A stretch of 33,935 bases of DNA from Chitinophagales bacterium (GTDB lineage: Bacteria; Bacteroidota; Bacteroidia; Chitinophagales; JADIYW01), in the NCBI GenBank assembly GCA_020848255.1, contig JADLAJ010000112.1, positions 1 through 33,935 on the forward strand. The letters run 5' to 3'. Below the pieces are notes generated by a model. The model saw only the letters and a list, made by a program, of their open reading frames with translations, had not been told where the DNA came from and made no database searches. Positions 17,582-25,773 of the stretch are shown here, one piece after another. Each line of letters opens with the position of its first letter. Within the stretch, counting starts at the first letter, position 1. A program made the position numbers and the translations under genes.

Positions 17582-18289
17582 TTAAGATTTATACAACAAG
17601 CCGATACCAGCCCAGCCTTGGTTAACGTTTTCGATATATTCTTCGTATCTGTAGTTGTTTTTAATTTCATTCCAGCATTTATCTACTTCTACATTCCATG
17701 ACACCGGATGTTTGGCGATATCGTGCAGGGCAATAAATCCGTCTTCTGCCACCAAAGGTGTGTATAATTCTACGTCTTTTTTTACGCCATCATAGGTGTG
17801 GTCACCGTCAATAAATAAGAAATCTATTTTTCTTCCATTCAGTATTTGTTTAACGCTGTTTAATGATTCCTGGTGGTGTGAATTGCCTCTGATGAGTTCT
17901 AATGTTTGGTTTTTCTTTTTAAATGTACTGTAAAAGGCCGTCTTATATTCAGGATATCCGCCGCCAAAATTACCTCCTGGTAAATCCAGTGATATTATAG
18001 TTGCATTATCCGGAACAAGCTTAGAGATTAAAAATAAGCTACCCCCTGTTTCAGTACCTATTTCCAAAATCACTTTCGGTTGTTTTTTTTCAATAATTTT
18101 GCAGAGCGATTCGATTTCGTAACGGATTTGTTTTATCCAGAAAAAACGTTTCCATTTATCCCCGTAGATAAGCTCAATAAGTTCAATAGCATTTAAACCT
18201 TCAGCATCTTTATTCAGTTCAGGAGCAATCTTGCGAAACTCTCTTTCTGCATTCCAGTCATTGATGTATTTTTTTATTTTGTAAAACAT
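17582..18289 (-). CDS. Class I SAM-dependent methyltransferase (Methyltransf_24/CmcI-like)
   Basis: A 235-residue methyltransferase. The SAM-binding loop is ILEIGTETGGS (residues 74-84), and FIDGDHTYDGV (159-169) is the metal-binding motif typical of CmcI-like and Methyltransf_24 proteins, which resemble catechol O-methyltransferases. In O-antigen loci such enzymes methylate sugar hydroxyls; the substrate here is unknown. There is no signal peptide, so it is cytoplasmic. It sits between two glycosyltransferase-like genes (19 bp upstream gap, 5 bp downstream gap). It could be a chain-modifying or chain-ending methyltransferase, but that is speculative. Confidence 0.87.
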   Translation of the reverse strand: MFYKIKKYINDWNAEREFRKIAPELNKDAEGLNAIELIELIYGDKWKRFFWIKQIRYEIESLCKIIEKKQPKVILEIGTETGGSLFLISKLVPDNATIISLDLPGGNFGGGYPEYKTAFYSTFKKKNQTLELIRGNSHHQESLNSVKQILNGRKIDFLFIDGDHTYDGVKKDVELYTPLVAEDGFIALHDIAKHPVSWNVEVDKCWNEIKNNYRYEEYIENVNQGWAGIGLLYKS

Positions 18290-18308
18290 GCGGGTATGTT
18301 TGTTTGTC

Positions 18309-19205
18309 TTAATTCTTATTAAAAAAGAATTTTAACCTCTGCCAGTTCCTGTTGTTAATCCAAAAAAGTGATTTGCTGTCAAGATGCAGAGATTTCTTTG
18401 TTCTTAAATTTACGATAAACTCTTCAATGTTTTTTCCATCACAGTAACCTAATTTCTGCCACACCGTACTCTTTAAAGGATGAAAATTGGAGATATACTG
18501 ATAATTATAAACATCAATTGCTTTCCATAATTTTAAATAACTTTCTTTATTTCCAAAATCTGCATCATGTCCCCAGCTTGATAATTTATTTTCCAGTTCT
18601 TCTTCCCCTCTTGCCCATGTTTCATGGATTACAAAAAAGGGGCTTATATGGTTGAAGGAGTCAGTACGGCGTGCATTTTTATAAACGGTGAAGTTTGTGG
18701 CAAAAGGCATGGTCTCCAGCTGTGAGGAGCTGTTGTTTACATAGAGAAATCCATTTTCGGTTCTCTTAATAAGGGAAACCCAGTTACAACAAACATTGAT
18801 TGGTTTTATGGTATCGGGGTCTGGAAAATGATTCGTCAGGTAATTTACAAAACCCTCAAAATCCAGAAAATATTCATCAGAGTCTACCTGAATATGCCAT
18901 CCGCCCTTCCCCAGAAAATCAGCCATCATATTTCGCTGCCTGTTGTCATTTTCGATGGAAGATAAATCAGGCAAACTGAAATTGTCTTCGTAAATTTTTA
19001 TTTTGTGCTGTGTGTCAATTTGAGCAATAAAACCCTGAAAAGCAGGTTCATCAAAATCATATTTTTTCCCGGACCAGCTGGTTCTGTTTTTATCTATAGA
19101 TAAGCATATGGTATCTGCAGCATTGTAAACGCGGGGGATGGAATTTTTTAATAATTCCCAGTCATATGCTACACAAAAGCCAACTTTTATTTTTGGTTTA
19201 TTCAC
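18309..19205 (-). CDS. GT-A-like putative glycosyltransferase, family unclear
   Basis: A 298-residue soluble protein. The opening VGFCVAYDWELLKNSIP differs from classical GT2 starts, but the pattern of an N-terminal alpha/beta region followed by WHIQVDSDEYFLDF (about residues 117-130) strongly suggests a GT-A nucleotide-sugar site with a DSDE metal motif. The second half is rich in aromatic residues and has FHPLKSTVW. I cannot place it in a named CAZy family. It overlaps the end of the upstream GT2 gene by 8 bp, so it is likely translationally coupled and part of the same glycan pathway. Confidence 0.72.
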   Translation of the reverse strand: MNKPKIKVGFCVAYDWELLKNSIPRVYNAADTICLSIDKNRTSWSGKKYDFDEPAFQGFIAQIDTQHKIKIYEDNFSLPDLSSIENDNRQRNMMADFLGKGGWHIQVDSDEYFLDFEGFVNYLTNHFPDPDTIKPINVCCNWVSLIKRTENGFLYVNNSSSQLETMPFATNFTVYKNARRTDSFNHISPFFVIHETWARGEEELENKLSSWGHDADFGNKESYLKLWKAIDVYNYQYISNFHPLKSTVWQKLGYCDGKNIEEFIVNLRTKKSLHLDSKSLFWINNRNWQRLKFFFNKN

Positions 19206-20154
19206 TTTCTTGGTACCGTTTGAAGTAAAATGTAATTGTCTTTACTGGTGATAAAAGTAATGTTTTAAACAATATGGATAATGTTTTTCGGATGTTTTTT
19301 TCTTTTCTGAACTTTTGAATCAGGAAGAGATTGTAGTTAAATTGTATTTGAGCAACATTATTTTTATAGAAAGGGGTGTTTATTTTTTCTTGCTGATAAT
19401 AATAATTGAGAATGCACATTTTTATTTCGTACATTTTTTTGCTGGATAGCTGATTGTCTGTATCTGTTTTGCTGATAGAAGTTTCATGTACTCTATAGCG
19501 ATACAGCGTCTCACTGATGCAAAAGATTGAATAATGCAGACCTACTCTGAAATAGAATTCGGTGTCAGTTGCAGCCTGTGTTTCTTTAGTCAGCAGAAAT
19601 CTGTAATTTCCGATTTTATCAAAGATTATTCTTCTCATGGCGGACAGTCCTTGTCTTAGGATTTGGTACTGCAGCATTTTATCTTGTCCGAGCTGAACCA
19701 GGGGAATCGTTGAGAACGGTTTCTCAACAGCAAAATCAGGCAGACTTATTTCAGATCCCGGGATGATGTTATCCAATCCGTCTATATTCACAAATTTTGT
19801 AAAAACAATCCCGACTTCAGGGTGCGAATCTAGAATCGCAACGGATTTTTCCAGAAACGAAGGAAGCCAGATGTCGTCGGCATCTAATTTTACAAAAAGC
19901 TCTTTGTTGCATAATTCAATGCCTCTGTTCCAGTTTTGCAGCATACCCAAATTGATTTCATTTTGAAATACGCTTATCTTGTCAGGATATTTCGATTCGT
20001 ACTGTTTGGCAATTTGAAAGGTGTTGTCAGAAGATTTATCATCTACAATAATTAATTCCCAGTCAGTATAAGTCTGAGTTAAAACAGATTCTATTGTTCT
20101 GGCGATGAATCTCTCTGCATTATATGCAGGAATCAGGATTGATACACGAGGCAT
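19198..20154 (-). CDS. GT2 family glycosyltransferase
   Basis: The ORF track starts at 20223, but its first 23 residues overlap the upstream gene and are not GT2-like. The ATG at 20154 gives MPRVSILIPAYNAERF, a perfect GT2 start one base after the upstream stop codon (TAA-T-ATG), so I use it (318 residues). Further motifs are LIIVDDKSSDNT and VKLDADDIWLPSF with the metal-binding DADD. YRYRVHETSISK is a common acceptor-domain feature. The C-terminal 60 residues are basic and hydrophobic, compatible with membrane association. Sugars unknown. Confidence 0.92.
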   Translation of the reverse strand: MPRVSILIPAYNAERFIARTIESVLTQTYTDWELIIVDDKSSDNTFQIAKQYESKYPDKISVFQNEINLGMLQNWNRGIELCNKELFVKLDADDIWLPSFLEKSVAILDSHPEVGIVFTKFVNIDGLDNIIPGSEISLPDFAVEKPFSTIPLVQLGQDKMLQYQILRQGLSAMRRIIFDKIGNYRFLLTKETQAATDTEFYFRVGLHYSIFCISETLYRYRVHETSISKTDTDNQLSSKKMYEIKMCILNYYYQQEKINTPFYKNNVAQIQFNYNLFLIQKFRKEKNIRKTLSILFKTLLLSPVKTITFYFKRYQESE

Positions 20155-20155
20155 A

Positions 20156-20809
20156 TTACCCAAGAATTGATTTGCATTTATTGATGAATCCGTCGGAATT
20201 ATTTTCTCTCGAAAAAAATGCATGGTAAATCAGGTCGTTGTAAGTTGTTCCGATCCCGAATTTATTGTGTATCGGATGATGCAAATACCATTTTTCTTCT
20301 TCAATATGCGTCGGCCACCAGTATTTTAAATTTCCGTTGTGTAGTTTAGCATGTTCTGTAATATTCTGCCAGACATCCATTTTGGAATTTGCAGTAGCAT
20401 CCGGATAATTCATCTTTTTAAGGAAATCGGTTGAAATACCTACAAAAAAAGGAGAGATATACAGGTTTTTGGCATCGTCAATGTGATTGGCAGTTTGCGC
20501 GGCACCTACAATAGTCTCTTTGCTTTCCAGTAATTCATTCAGCAAATGCACGATCCATTCTTTTTTAGTTGGAATACAATCAATATCAAAGAAAATCAAA
20601 TAATCGGTATCGAGCGTGGTTTTGCAGATTTCATTTAAAAATCCGGGATGGTTGGTTCCGTCATCTTTTATTTGATTAATGCTGATGCCAAATTTATCAA
20701 AAACCAGTTTTTGATATTTAGGGATATCCGGGTTTATTTGGCTGTTGTAAAAGGTAAAAATCTTAAAAACAGATTTTTCTTTTCTTTTCTTTTTTAAAAA
20801 CTTAAACAT
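20156..20809 (-). CDS. Small GT-A-like putative glycosyltransferase
   Basis: A 217-residue protein with a highly basic N terminus (FKFLKKKRKEK) that could bind the inner membrane. DYLIFFDIDCIP (around residues 68-79) looks like a GT-A metal-binding DxD within its usual hydrophobic strand, and the preceding KIFTFYNSQ / NHPGFLNEI segments fit a nucleotide-sugar fold. The C-terminal half has an unusual cluster of W, H and Y residues (KYWWPTHIEEEKWYLHHP). I do not recognise a named family. It is 11 bp after the acyltransferase-3 gene and 1 bp before the GT2 start. Confidence 0.7.
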   Translation of the reverse strand: MFKFLKKKRKEKSVFKIFTFYNSQINPDIPKYQKLVFDKFGISINQIKDDGTNHPGFLNEICKTTLDTDYLIFFDIDCIPTKKEWIVHLLNELLESKETIVGAAQTANHIDDAKNLYISPFFVGISTDFLKKMNYPDATANSKMDVWQNITEHAKLHNGNLKYWWPTHIEEEKWYLHHPIHNKFGIGTTYNDLIYHAFFSRENNSDGFINKCKSILG

Positions 20810-20820
20810 TAGAATGTGCT

Positions 20821-21942
20821 TTATTTAGTAATCTTGTCTCTTAAATTCATCATCGGGCGTTCTATATATTTATACATACATACAGACAACACATAGAGCA
20901 GAACCCAGTAAGTAAAATAATCAATACACGTTGTAACCGCAATAGTTAAATGCAAACGGGGGTAAATTTTATTGTGTATAATATCATCTATAACAAACTC
21001 TCTTATGAAAGAAAAATTTAGAAGATACAGGGAATATGATATGATGCTGGTGATGGTTACGGCTTTGTAGAACTTCCCCGAGCCATTTTTTAAAGTACTC
21101 AGAAAAGGCAAAGAGAGCAGAGTGGAAAATGAAATAAGTGTAAAGTAAAATATGCTTAAATAGGCATTTGGTGTGCCTGGGATTATAATACTGATTAAGG
21201 TAAAAGAAAAGATTGAAATATAAAACAGTGTCTTTTTATGTTTTAACCACAGTTGTTGATGGTAAAAGGCAATATAAGCCCCTAAAACCCCAAACATAAG
21301 GCTGTCTAATCTGGTAATGACTACTTTTCTGATATAAGAATCCAAGAAATAACTGTCAATGTTTTCATTATTTTGATAAATATGGAATCGGATATATATC
21401 GAAAAAAGAATAAACGAAATTATAGTATAAAGTATTACTGCCTTTTTGTTGATTAACAGTTTAAACAACAGAAACAAAGAAAAAGGAAAAGCAAGGTAAA
21501 ACCATTCTTCTACCGTAAGGCTCCAGGATTCCGGAAAAAAATCAACTTTTTGGTTGTACACGTTTTGTATAAAAAACAAATGTTTCCAAAAGTCCTTAAT
21601 ACCGAAATAAGCGTCTAAAACAAACCTTGGCAGAATCAGTAACAGCAGTGTAAAATAATAAGCAGGCAATGTTCTCATCCATCTCCTTGTCCAGAAATTT
21701 ATTAAATCTTTTGTCTTGAAATCGGTTCTGTTAATTATTTTTATCAGAATGCCGCCAATAAGAAAGCCACTTAACACAAAGAATATGGTTACCCCATCAA
21801 AGGGTAATATTTTCTGATGTATTTTAGATAATTTCTCCGGCAAAATATCGGAGGCATGTCCGAATATCACAAAAAATATGGCCAGAAACCGTAAAATATC
21901 TAACCCATATACTCTGTTGTTATCTATTTTTATACTAAGCAT
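20821..21942 (-). CDS. Acyltransferase 3 (OafA/YrhL-like O-acyltransferase)
   Basis: A 373-residue inner-membrane acyltransferase with about ten hydrophobic segments and no SGNH extension. The family signature is at the N terminus: GLDILRFLAIFFVIFGHA, with R18 and the catalytic H29. It is followed by FFVLSGFLIGG and, later, ESWSLTVEEWFYLAFP. These enzymes move acyl groups (often acetyl) across or at the membrane to sugar hydroxyls on O-antigens and other glycans. Here it probably O-acylates the exported polysaccharide. It starts one base after the upstream GT2 stop codon. Confidence 0.93.
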   Translation of the reverse strand: MLSIKIDNNRVYGLDILRFLAIFFVIFGHASDILPEKLSKIHQKILPFDGVTIFFVLSGFLIGGILIKIINRTDFKTKDLINFWTRRWMRTLPAYYFTLLLLILPRFVLDAYFGIKDFWKHLFFIQNVYNQKVDFFPESWSLTVEEWFYLAFPFSLFLLFKLLINKKAVILYTIISFILFSIYIRFHIYQNNENIDSYFLDSYIRKVVITRLDSLMFGVLGAYIAFYHQQLWLKHKKTLFYISIFSFTLISIIIPGTPNAYLSIFYFTLISFSTLLSLPFLSTLKNGSGKFYKAVTITSIISYSLYLLNFSFIREFVIDDIIHNKIYPRLHLTIAVTTCIDYFTYWVLLYVLSVCMYKYIERPMMNLRDKITK

Positions 21943-21943
21943 T

Positions 21944-22867
21944 TTATATTTTTACAGCTTTTATGAACTTCATTTTGAATAATTCGAAATAAAGTTTTAA
22001 CTTATAAAAAATTGAGCTAAGGTACTTTTTCTCCTGAAAATTTTTCTCAGCAAAGTAACCAAGATAATACGCGTATCTGTTAAAGACAGACTTAAAATAT
22101 TTGTATGGCAGAATTTTTTTCAGCAACACATATCCGTTAAAGATTTCACGGGCATATTTTAATTCAATATCTTTGGCTTCACTCCACATACCACCATCAT
22201 GTATCCTGTACACCGCCATGTTTTCAGAAAAGTATTTCATTTTTTTGTTGCGAATGGCAAATATAAAGATTAACCAATCTCCCGGGGTGGCCTTTTTATA
22301 AATATTGACGAACTGGTCGTTTGTAAATAAAGAGGTTACGGATTCTGTTCGAAGCACTATACTGCAAGTTCTGATAATATTCTTTTTTAATAAATCACCA
22401 ACTTCGATGCTATCCGGTGTGTTTATGTTTAATACACATTCAGAAAACTCATTAGTAGAGTTGTTAAGCAATGATACTTTGTGAAATACGCCATTATATT
22501 CTTTATGTGTTTCTAAAAAATCTACCTGTTTCTGTAGTTTCAAGGGATTTGTCCAATAGTCATCACCTTCGCACAGGGCAATATATTTAGCTCCGGATGA
22601 GATACATTTCTTAAACGTCAGGATTGCATTATTGGTAGCACCAATATTTATTTTCTGAAAACAAGGCTCAATTTTGTCAGGATATTTTAGCATTAATTCA
22701 GCACAAATATTCTGCGTTTGATCTGAGGATGCATCATCTCCTATAAATAACTTTACCGGAAAATTGGTTTTTTGCTGCATAATAGACTCAATAGCCAATC
22801 GTATATACTTATCTTGGTTATAAGTAATCATATATACGGCTACATACGGATTAGATGTTAACTGCAT
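21944..22867 (-). CDS. GT2 family glycosyltransferase
   Basis: The ORF track starts at 22939, inside the upstream gene; the first 24 residues do not look like a glycosyltransferase. The ATG at 22867 (MQLTSNPYVAVYMITYNQ...) gives 307 residues and a 17-bp overlap with the upstream stop, so it is preferred; ATG at 22879 is the alternative. Motifs: VYMITYNQDKYI, LFIGDDASSDQT and LCEGDDYWTNPLKL, the last a characteristic metal-site variant (EGDDYW) of a GT2 subgroup common in O-antigen loci. YRIHDGGMW follows in the acceptor part. Sugars unknown. Confidence 0.9.
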   Translation of the reverse strand: MQLTSNPYVAVYMITYNQDKYIRLAIESIMQQKTNFPVKLFIGDDASSDQTQNICAELMLKYPDKIEPCFQKINIGATNNAILTFKKCISSGAKYIALCEGDDYWTNPLKLQKQVDFLETHKEYNGVFHKVSLLNNSTNEFSECVLNINTPDSIEVGDLLKKNIIRTCSIVLRTESVTSLFTNDQFVNIYKKATPGDWLIFIFAIRNKKMKYFSENMAVYRIHDGGMWSEAKDIELKYAREIFNGYVLLKKILPYKYFKSVFNRYAYYLGYFAEKNFQEKKYLSSIFYKLKLYFELFKMKFIKAVKI

Positions 22868-23783
22868 AGCCGAATCCATCTTTTCCAAAATCATTTCCAT
22901 TATATAACATGTATTCAATGCCGGAGTGATTAAAAACATGACAATATTCCATCATATTGCTATCCCATCCATTTTCAGACAAATAAATGTTTGTCTGATC
23001 ATATTGTTTGTTCCAGTTTATGCCGTCGGTTGAATTTGCTAGCCCGATTTTATATCCATGTTTAGGAGATGTTCTATACTCATAAATATCTCTATATGAG
23101 AAATATAATTTGTATTCATCACCCTGTTTAATTACACAAGGTCTGCCTATAGCTTTTGCTTTTTCATCATAATCAATGCAAACAATCCCCCTTTTCTCCC
23201 AGTAAATTCCATCTCCAGATTCTGCATATTTTATATGGTAAGATGGTTCCGGGTAATTATTTATAATTTGCCATTGCGTACATGAAATATACCACATTTT
23301 CCATTTTCCGTCTTCTAGAATTACATACGGTGCCGTATTAAAAAACGGCTCATCTATAGATCTGTCACAGACAGGACCATTGCTGTATTTTTTAAAGGTT
23401 ACACCATTATCTTTGCTTATTGCAAGACCTATGGAAAGCCGGTAAGAAACAGTTACCTGAGGGTTCCAGCCTATATAATACATATAGATAAATCCGTTTT
23501 CTTTTACAAGACAAGAAGGCATGATGCCGCTGTCGTCAAATGTACCCAGCTCTCCTAATTGTAAAACAGGACCACAAACTTCACCGGTTAATGTTATATT
23601 TCCATTGTTTATAATTGCATCAATATAATATGGAAAAGATTTTCCGGTTTTATCTCTGGAGCTAAAGTAAATCCGAAAAGCATCATCCTGTAAATGAACA
23701 GCAAAAGGAATTGAACCATGAGAAATCAGCTGCTCATTTTTATGTTTCTTGGCATCGAATAAGAGTCCCTTTTTTTGCCACAT
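22851..23783 (-). CDS. Five-bladed beta-propeller glycosidase-like protein (GH43/GH32-like fold)
   Basis: A 310-residue protein without signal peptide. Repeated blade-like units are visible: FRIYFSSRDKTG, FIYMYYIGWNP, KWKMWYISCTQW and YKLYFSYRD. Candidate active-site acidic residues are in GTFDDSGIMPS and DEPFFNTAP, in the order expected for GH43/GH32/GH62-type propellers. Similar proteins are common in bacterial glycan biosynthesis loci but their reaction is not established as far as I know. Lacking an export signal, it would act in the cytoplasm, which is odd for a hydrolase; it may instead trim, transfer or bind a sugar intermediate. It follows the PglD-like gene by 2 bp. Confidence 0.82.
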   Translation of the reverse strand: MWQKKGLLFDAKKHKNEQLISHGSIPFAVHLQDDAFRIYFSSRDKTGKSFPYYIDAIINNGNITLTGEVCGPVLQLGELGTFDDSGIMPSCLVKENGFIYMYYIGWNPQVTVSYRLSIGLAISKDNGVTFKKYSNGPVCDRSIDEPFFNTAPYVILEDGKWKMWYISCTQWQIINNYPEPSYHIKYAESGDGIYWEKRGIVCIDYDEKAKAIGRPCVIKQGDEYKLYFSYRDIYEYRTSPKHGYKIGLANSTDGINWNKQYDQTNIYLSENGWDSNMMEYCHVFNHSGIEYMLYNGNDFGKDGFGYAVNI

Positions 23784-23785
23784 GT

Positions 23786-24439
23786 TTATAATTCTTTAGT
23801 TGATTTTTCAGCTTTTACCGCTGGGTTTCCTTTATATAAACTCCAGGCTTCTGTGTTTTTAATTACACAGGCACCCATTGCAACAAAGGTGCCTTCTGCT
23901 AATGTTAACCCATCCCGAATAGTGGAATTAACGCCCAATGTGCAGTAACTTTCTACGGTGCAATGGCCAGATAAAACAACATGTGATGTAAACGTAACAT
24001 GGTCTTTTATTTCACCGTGATGTCCAATGTGGTTGCCGCTCCACAAAATAACATTGTTGCCAATGTTTGTAAATGGCTGAATGGTGTTGTTTTCTAAAAT
24101 AAAACAGTTGTCTCCGATTTTATTGTTAAACAGGGTTGCCTTCGAGCTTATATAGGATATTAATTCATATCCTTTATTTTTTATCTTATAATATATTTCT
24201 TCGCGTAGCCTGTTCATTTTATTCGGAGCCATTGGTGCGAAAAATTTATATTCGGCAGAAGGATATTGTTGTTCTATATTTTCAAATGCAACGACAGGCA
24301 GCCCATGAAAAGATTTATCCGAAGGAAGATATGCTTCGTTAACTGAAAACGCCACTACTTCGTGCGTTGAGTCATTAGTAAGGTAATAATGAGCCAGTTC
24401 GGCAAAATCCTGAATTCCAAATAGTATTACTTTAGCCAT
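23786..24439 (-). CDS. PglD/NeuD-like sugar N/O-acetyltransferase (left-handed beta-helix)
   Basis: A 217-residue two-domain acyltransferase. The N-terminal Rossmann-like part (1 to about 85) starts KVILFGIQDFAELAHYYL. The C-terminal hexapeptide-repeat helix (about 95-200) includes IGDNCFILENN, IGNNVILWSGNHIGHHGEIKD and CTLGVNSTIRDG. The NHIGHHG segment matches the PglD region with the catalytic His. PglD N-acetylates UDP-4-amino sugars. Three genes upstream in the operon is a DegT aminotransferase, so the two together could make an N-acylated 4-amino-deoxy sugar (inference). It starts 5 bp after the methyltransferase gene. Confidence 0.9.
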   Translation of the reverse strand: MAKVILFGIQDFAELAHYYLTNDSTHEVVAFSVNEAYLPSDKSFHGLPVVAFENIEQQYPSAEYKFFAPMAPNKMNRLREEIYYKIKNKGYELISYISSKATLFNNKIGDNCFILENNTIQPFTNIGNNVILWSGNHIGHHGEIKDHVTFTSHVVLSGHCTVESYCTLGVNSTIRDGLTLAEGTFVAMGACVIKNTEAWSLYKGNPAVKAEKSTKEL

Positions 24440-24444
24440 ATTAG

Positions 24445-25077
24445 TTATTTAAAAACGTATACAGTATATTCATATAATTTATAATCATTTCTTATTATAA
24501 AATTTCTGGTGATGTTGCTGCATAGAAAACTGCTTAACTTATCCAGTGAAACATGGAATAAATCATCTCTCTCCCAGTCGACATTCTTAGACATTACATT
24601 GAATGCTATTCCTTTGTTGGTTATTTTGTATATAGATTCAATCATATTTGTGAAATATAGCCACATTGAATCGAATGATAAGTTTCGTTTTTCAGTAAAG
24701 ACACCATTCATTAATATATAGTCAAATTCTGGCAACTCAAAATTTTTATCTAAAATATCACCACAATAAAATTCATTCTCAGGATACTTACTCTGGGCAA
24801 CCTGTATGAATTTTTGAGACAAATCTAATCCTGCATAGACAATGTTATCAAGCTGGTTTTTTTTGATATATTCAAATAAATGAGCAGTGCCGCAGCCGAA
24901 GTCAAGAACAGAAATCTGTTTTCTCTGATCTTCATTTATGCGTATAATGTCAGCCATAACTTTATATCGTTTTTCCACATCTTCCAGTTTTGGCCAGTCA
25001 ACACCCAGGTGATTATCTCCATGTTTGTCTAAACATTCTTCATAGTGCTTTACAATATCTTTGTATGTTGGCTTCAT
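24445..25077 (-). CDS. Class I SAM-dependent methyltransferase
   Basis: A 210-residue methyltransferase. The SAM loop is VLDFGCGTAHLFEYI (about residues 58-72), followed by YAGLDLSQKFI with the ribose-binding acidic residue and FDYILMNGVF as motif IV. The N-terminal 50 residues are helical and family-specific (KHYEECLDKHGD). It starts in an ATGA overlap with the WbqC-like gene, so expression is coupled. Located between WbqC and the PglD-like gene, it probably methylates the amino sugar or its acyl substituent; no direct sequence evidence fixes the target. Confidence 0.88.
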   Translation of the reverse strand: MKPTYKDIVKHYEECLDKHGDNHLGVDWPKLEDVEKRYKVMADIIRINEDQRKQISVLDFGCGTAHLFEYIKKNQLDNIVYAGLDLSQKFIQVAQSKYPENEFYCGDILDKNFELPEFDYILMNGVFTEKRNLSFDSMWLYFTNMIESIYKITNKGIAFNVMSKNVDWERDDLFHVSLDKLSSFLCSNITRNFIIRNDYKLYEYTVYVFK

Positions 25078-25772
25078 ATTAATTCATATTTATTAAGCAT
25101 CTTATTTATATCATCGGGAGAGTTAAACATCATAACATCTATAACAGACAGAGAAGGAATAAATGCATCGTTGTATTGCTTGTATTCAATTTTGTCAGTT
25201 TTTAAAAAATTAAGTTTTATGTTGTTGTTGTTAAATGCATCTCCATTATAAATTTCCATCCCGCCAATTGGGTTGATATAGTGTGTAGCATTTTCTTTGA
25301 AACAAATATCTAGGATTCTCTCCTGAGATTTCAGATGGCTATTGTTGTAAATTGAAGATGTTTCAATAATTTTAGTGGTGATGCCGAGGTAAGCGCATAT
25401 TTTTTTCAGCGCATATGTATTGAAAGCGGCAATATTCTTTAATCCGGAATGCAATATATTTGTGATAACAGGGAAGACGGTTTCAAAAAAAGGTGCTTTT
25501 TTATAGCTGAGTTCAATGGTTTTTAATAATTTTTCTATTAATTTAATTTCATCGGTAATAAAAATTTCATTAATTAATTTATTCTGGCTGGCTTCTTTCA
25601 ATGGCAATGTTATTGTGTTTGCTTTCCCGTTTATCAGAATGTTGTTTCTGTTTATCCATCCCCTGTTTATATAATTTACATCATCATAAATGACAAATTT
25701 ATCTACAGTATTAATAAGTTGCAGATATCCTATATATGGAAACAAGTAGGGTTGCATTATAGCCAATTTCAT
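25074..25772 (-). CDS. WbqC family protein
   Basis: A 232-residue cytoplasmic protein with the WbqC-family opening MKLAIMQPYLFPYIGYLQLI and the conserved NYINRGWINRNNIL segment. The C-terminal IDVMMFNSPDDINKML is also typical. WbqC proteins occur in O-antigen and glycan clusters near amino-sugar genes and have been linked to attachment of amino-acid-like substituents to sugars; the chemistry is not firmly established. It starts one base after the DegT stop codon region and overlaps the methyltransferase start by 4 bp (ATGA), forming a tight cassette with both. Confidence 0.92.
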   Translation of the reverse strand: MKLAIMQPYLFPYIGYLQLINTVDKFVIYDDVNYINRGWINRNNILINGKANTITLPLKEASQNKLINEIFITDEIKLIEKLLKTIELSYKKAPFFETVFPVITNILHSGLKNIAAFNTYALKKICAYLGITTKIIETSSIYNNSHLKSQERILDICFKENATHYINPIGGMEIYNGDAFNNNNIKLNFLKTDKIEYKQYNDAFIPSLSVIDVMMFNSPDDINKMLNKYELI

Positions 25773-25773
25773 C

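Noticed and set aside
20155-20223. Extended start of the GT2 protein at 20223
   Set aside because: The extra 23 residues overlap the upstream gene; MPRVSILIPAYN from 20154 is the expected GT2 start.
22868-22939. Extended start of the GT2 protein at 22939
   Set aside because: It would overlap the propeller gene by 89 bp and adds residues unlike any GT2 start.
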